Below are positions 62,925-64,000 of a DNA stretch of 64,000 nucleotides, one piece after another. The stretch lies in assembly GCA_900466475.1 (NCBI GenBank), contig UBMI01000007.1:204569-268568 (forward strand). The letters are read 5' to 3'. The stretch is from Hyphomicrobiales bacterium. GTDB lineage: Bacteria > Pseudomonadota > Alphaproteobacteria > Rhizobiales > Rhizobiaceae. The notes beneath the pieces are model-generated. The model had not been told where the DNA came from. It saw only the letters and a program-made list of their open reading frames with translations, and searched no databases. Position numbers and translations under genes: made by a program. Numbering within the stretch: position 1 is the stretch's first letter; the number at the start of each line of letters is the position of its first letter.

Positions 62925-63605
62925 ATGGTAAGGGCAGGGATAAATATATTGAAAGGTACGGCTGTATTCGCATTCGGCACTCTTTGCCTTGCGACGTCGT
63001 CCTTTGCAGGCAACTGCTTTTCAGGCCCGGGCGCGGCAAGCGGCTCTCAGATGGACGCCTTTAATGCAACGCCAGCCAGCATTCTCACGGGCAATCCGTC
63101 CGATAGCGTGCTTACTGGCTCGGTTCGCGATCTTGCGGCAACCGAAACGAACGTCACGGCAATGCTGCTGACGCTGGCAGCCAATCCTGCAACAACCGAT
63201 GCTCAGAGAGCAGCTATCGGCGCCGGCCTTGGGCGTGCCGTCAACGTTTGCCGTCCGCAGCACTCCGATCTTGCCGACGAGATTGCGGCAGCCGTGGCAG
63301 CAGCAATCGTCAGTAACCCTGCGCTTGGTAGCTTCCGCACAGCATTTGAAGCTTCGCTGACCAACCAGACCGCTGTTGCAGCACTCGGCGGCGTGGGCGC
63401 AGGCCCTGCAGGTGGCGGCGACATCAGCGGCCCTGGTGCGTCAGGCTTGGGTGGACCGGCTGATGGCACAGATGGTGGCGGCGCCGCGCAGGGCGGAGGC
63501 TCGCTCCAGACCAACGCTTCAGGAGTGGGTTCGCTCCGGACGGGCGCTTCAGGTGGGGGCAATTTTACGATCATCATCAACAACTCTGTTAGCGGCAGCA
63601 TTTAA
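62925..63605 (+). CDS. Ala/Gly-rich secreted protein, unknown
   Basis: 226 residues from the ATG at 62925 with GGAGG about 5 bases ahead. The signal peptide (NILKGTAVFAFGTLCLATSSF then AGNC) leads to a mature part that begins with a cysteine. A helical domain of alanine-rich segments (AAVAAAIVSNPALGSFRTAF) is followed by a low-complexity glycine/serine region with repeats of GGG and LQTNASGVGSLRTGASG. It ends NFTIIINNSVSGSI. It lies 93 bases after the OPX gene. Not a recognised family; possibly a surface or export-complex protein. Confidence 0.75.
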   Translation: MVRAGINILKGTAVFAFGTLCLATSSFAGNCFSGPGAASGSQMDAFNATPASILTGNPSDSVLTGSVRDLAATETNVTAMLLTLAANPATTDAQRAAIGAGLGRAVNVCRPQHSDLADEIAAAVAAAIVSNPALGSFRTAFEASLTNQTAVAALGGVGAGPAGGGDISGPGASGLGGPADGTDGGGAAQGGGSLQTNASGVGSLRTGASGGGNFTIIINNSVSGSI

Positions 63606-63636
63606 TCCGCTTTCAAAATTTGCGTAATTCTATCTA

Positions 63637-63656
63637 GAGAGGCCGTCCGGCCTCTC
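63637..63656 (+). terminator. Hairpin after the Ala/Gly-rich protein gene
   Basis: GAGAGGCC (63637-63644) pairs perfectly over 8 bp with GGCCTCTC (63649-63656) across a 4-base loop, followed by CTCTCCTTTC. It is a likely transcription end about 30 bases past the stop codon. Confidence 0.65.
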
Positions 63657-63752
63657 CTCTCCTTTCAACGTTTAAAGAAAAGCTCCTATATCGCGCGAGT
63701 CGTTGCCGGCAGTGGAGCCGATCGTTCCTGCAGCAGGTCGGACCGGTAGGAC

Positions 63753-64000
63753 ATGTCTCAGCGCGCCAAGGCAAGCGGACAAACGCGGCGAAGGGCCACG
63801 GCCCGGGTTGCGCTGTCAGTTCCCTCTCCCTTATCCGTCCTTTTTAGCCTGACAGTCATTGCGCTACTGGCCTTCGCCGTAGCCGATATCAGGCAGTCGG
63901 CACGCTTTGCCGATATCTTTCTTGTCGCCGAGAGACTTGAACAATCCGGTCAGATCAGCCCTGAAACGCTCGCAAGGACGGCAGCCGACACCGACACGAT
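63753..64000 (+). CDS. Membrane protein of the polysaccharide region (partial, N-terminus only)
   Basis: 82 codons are in the window; the gene runs off the right edge. The ATG has GGTAGG a few bases ahead. A basic, arginine-rich start (TRRRATARVALSVPS) is followed by one membrane helix (LSVLFSLTVIALLAFAVADI) and a likely periplasmic stretch (FADIFLVAERLEQSGQISPE). No family can be named from this part. Its position suggests a role in polysaccharide production or export. Confidence 0.65.
   Translation, partial: MSQRAKASGQTRRRATARVALSVPSPLSVLFSLTVIALLAFAVADIRQSARFADIFLVAERLEQSGQISPETLARTAADTDT

Noticed and set aside
1..64000. CRISPR arrays, tRNA or rRNA genes, insertion sequences, prophage or attachment sites
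   Set aside because: No regularly spaced repeats, no cloverleaf or rRNA-like stretches, no transposase, integrase or phage proteins were seen in the translated sequence.

Overview
The window reads as a chromosomal segment of an alphaproteobacterium of the Rhizobiaceae (Rhizobium/Agrobacterium type). The reasons are a full-length NdvB/ChvB-type cyclic beta-1,2-glucan synthase, the density of sugar and peptide ABC importers, families typical of the group (DUF1127, DUF982, DUF1194, DUF2934, DUF6894, BTLCP peptidase) and GGAAC-N16/17-NGTT promoters like those of the alphaproteobacterial general stress sigma factor. No rRNA, tRNA, insertion sequence, prophage or CRISPR array was seen.

Layout. 1-4.5 kb: a peptide/oligosaccharide-type ABC importer on the minus strand, its last ATPase cut by the window edge, with two tandem palindromes ahead of the operon. 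4.8-10.2 kb: an Lrp/AsnC regulator divergent from a DUF2000 gene, a glutathione S-transferase, small proteins, a GXWXG/DUF4334 protein overlapping a cytochrome c gene, an SRPBCC protein and a class III nucleotide cyclase. 10.2-18.7 kb: ndvB. 19.1-21.5 kb: a nitric oxide defence unit, with flavohaemoglobin and a truncated haemoglobin-DUF1971 fusion divergent from an NsrR-type repressor, and two NsrR-like operators between them. 21.6-29.4 kb: a rhamnoside utilisation locus (LacI regulator, cytoplasmic GH78 alpha-L-rhamnosidase, CUT1 importer) followed by an acylphosphatase gene. 29.5-36.7 kb: an AraC regulator divergent from a second CUT1 importer, ending in a Gfo/Idh/MocA-aldo/keto reductase fusion and a strong terminator.

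36.9-51.3 kb is a patchwork of small stress-type genes and single enzymes: siderophore-interacting protein, lytic transglycosylase, luciferase-like monooxygenase, DUF1194 protein, Crp/Fnr regulator, a PQQ-type sugar dehydrogenase with a DUF2231 membrane protein, and an EmrAB-type efflux pump. The most striking element is a minus-strand small RNA at about 40.95-41.1 kb. It has four consecutive stem-loops, each exposing CTCCTCCC (an anti-Shine-Dalgarno sequence), and lies downstream of a 48-codon DUF1127 gene. This is the arrangement of the cuckoo/alpha-r14 RNAs. 51.4-58.9 kb: a third CUT1 importer with a TIM-barrel isomerase and an oxidoreductase, divergent from its LacI regulator across three AACGTT-centred operators. 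59.0-64 kb: a BTLCP peptidase and the start of a polysaccharide region (O-antigen ligase/polymerase family protein, OPX lipoprotein, an unidentified Ala/Gly-rich secreted protein and a membrane protein cut by the window end).

Functionally the window combines scavenging of plant-derived sugars, envelope glucan and polysaccharide production, and stress or nitric oxide protection, as expected of a soil and root-associated bacterium. All family assignments are by reading the translated sequence. No database search was run.
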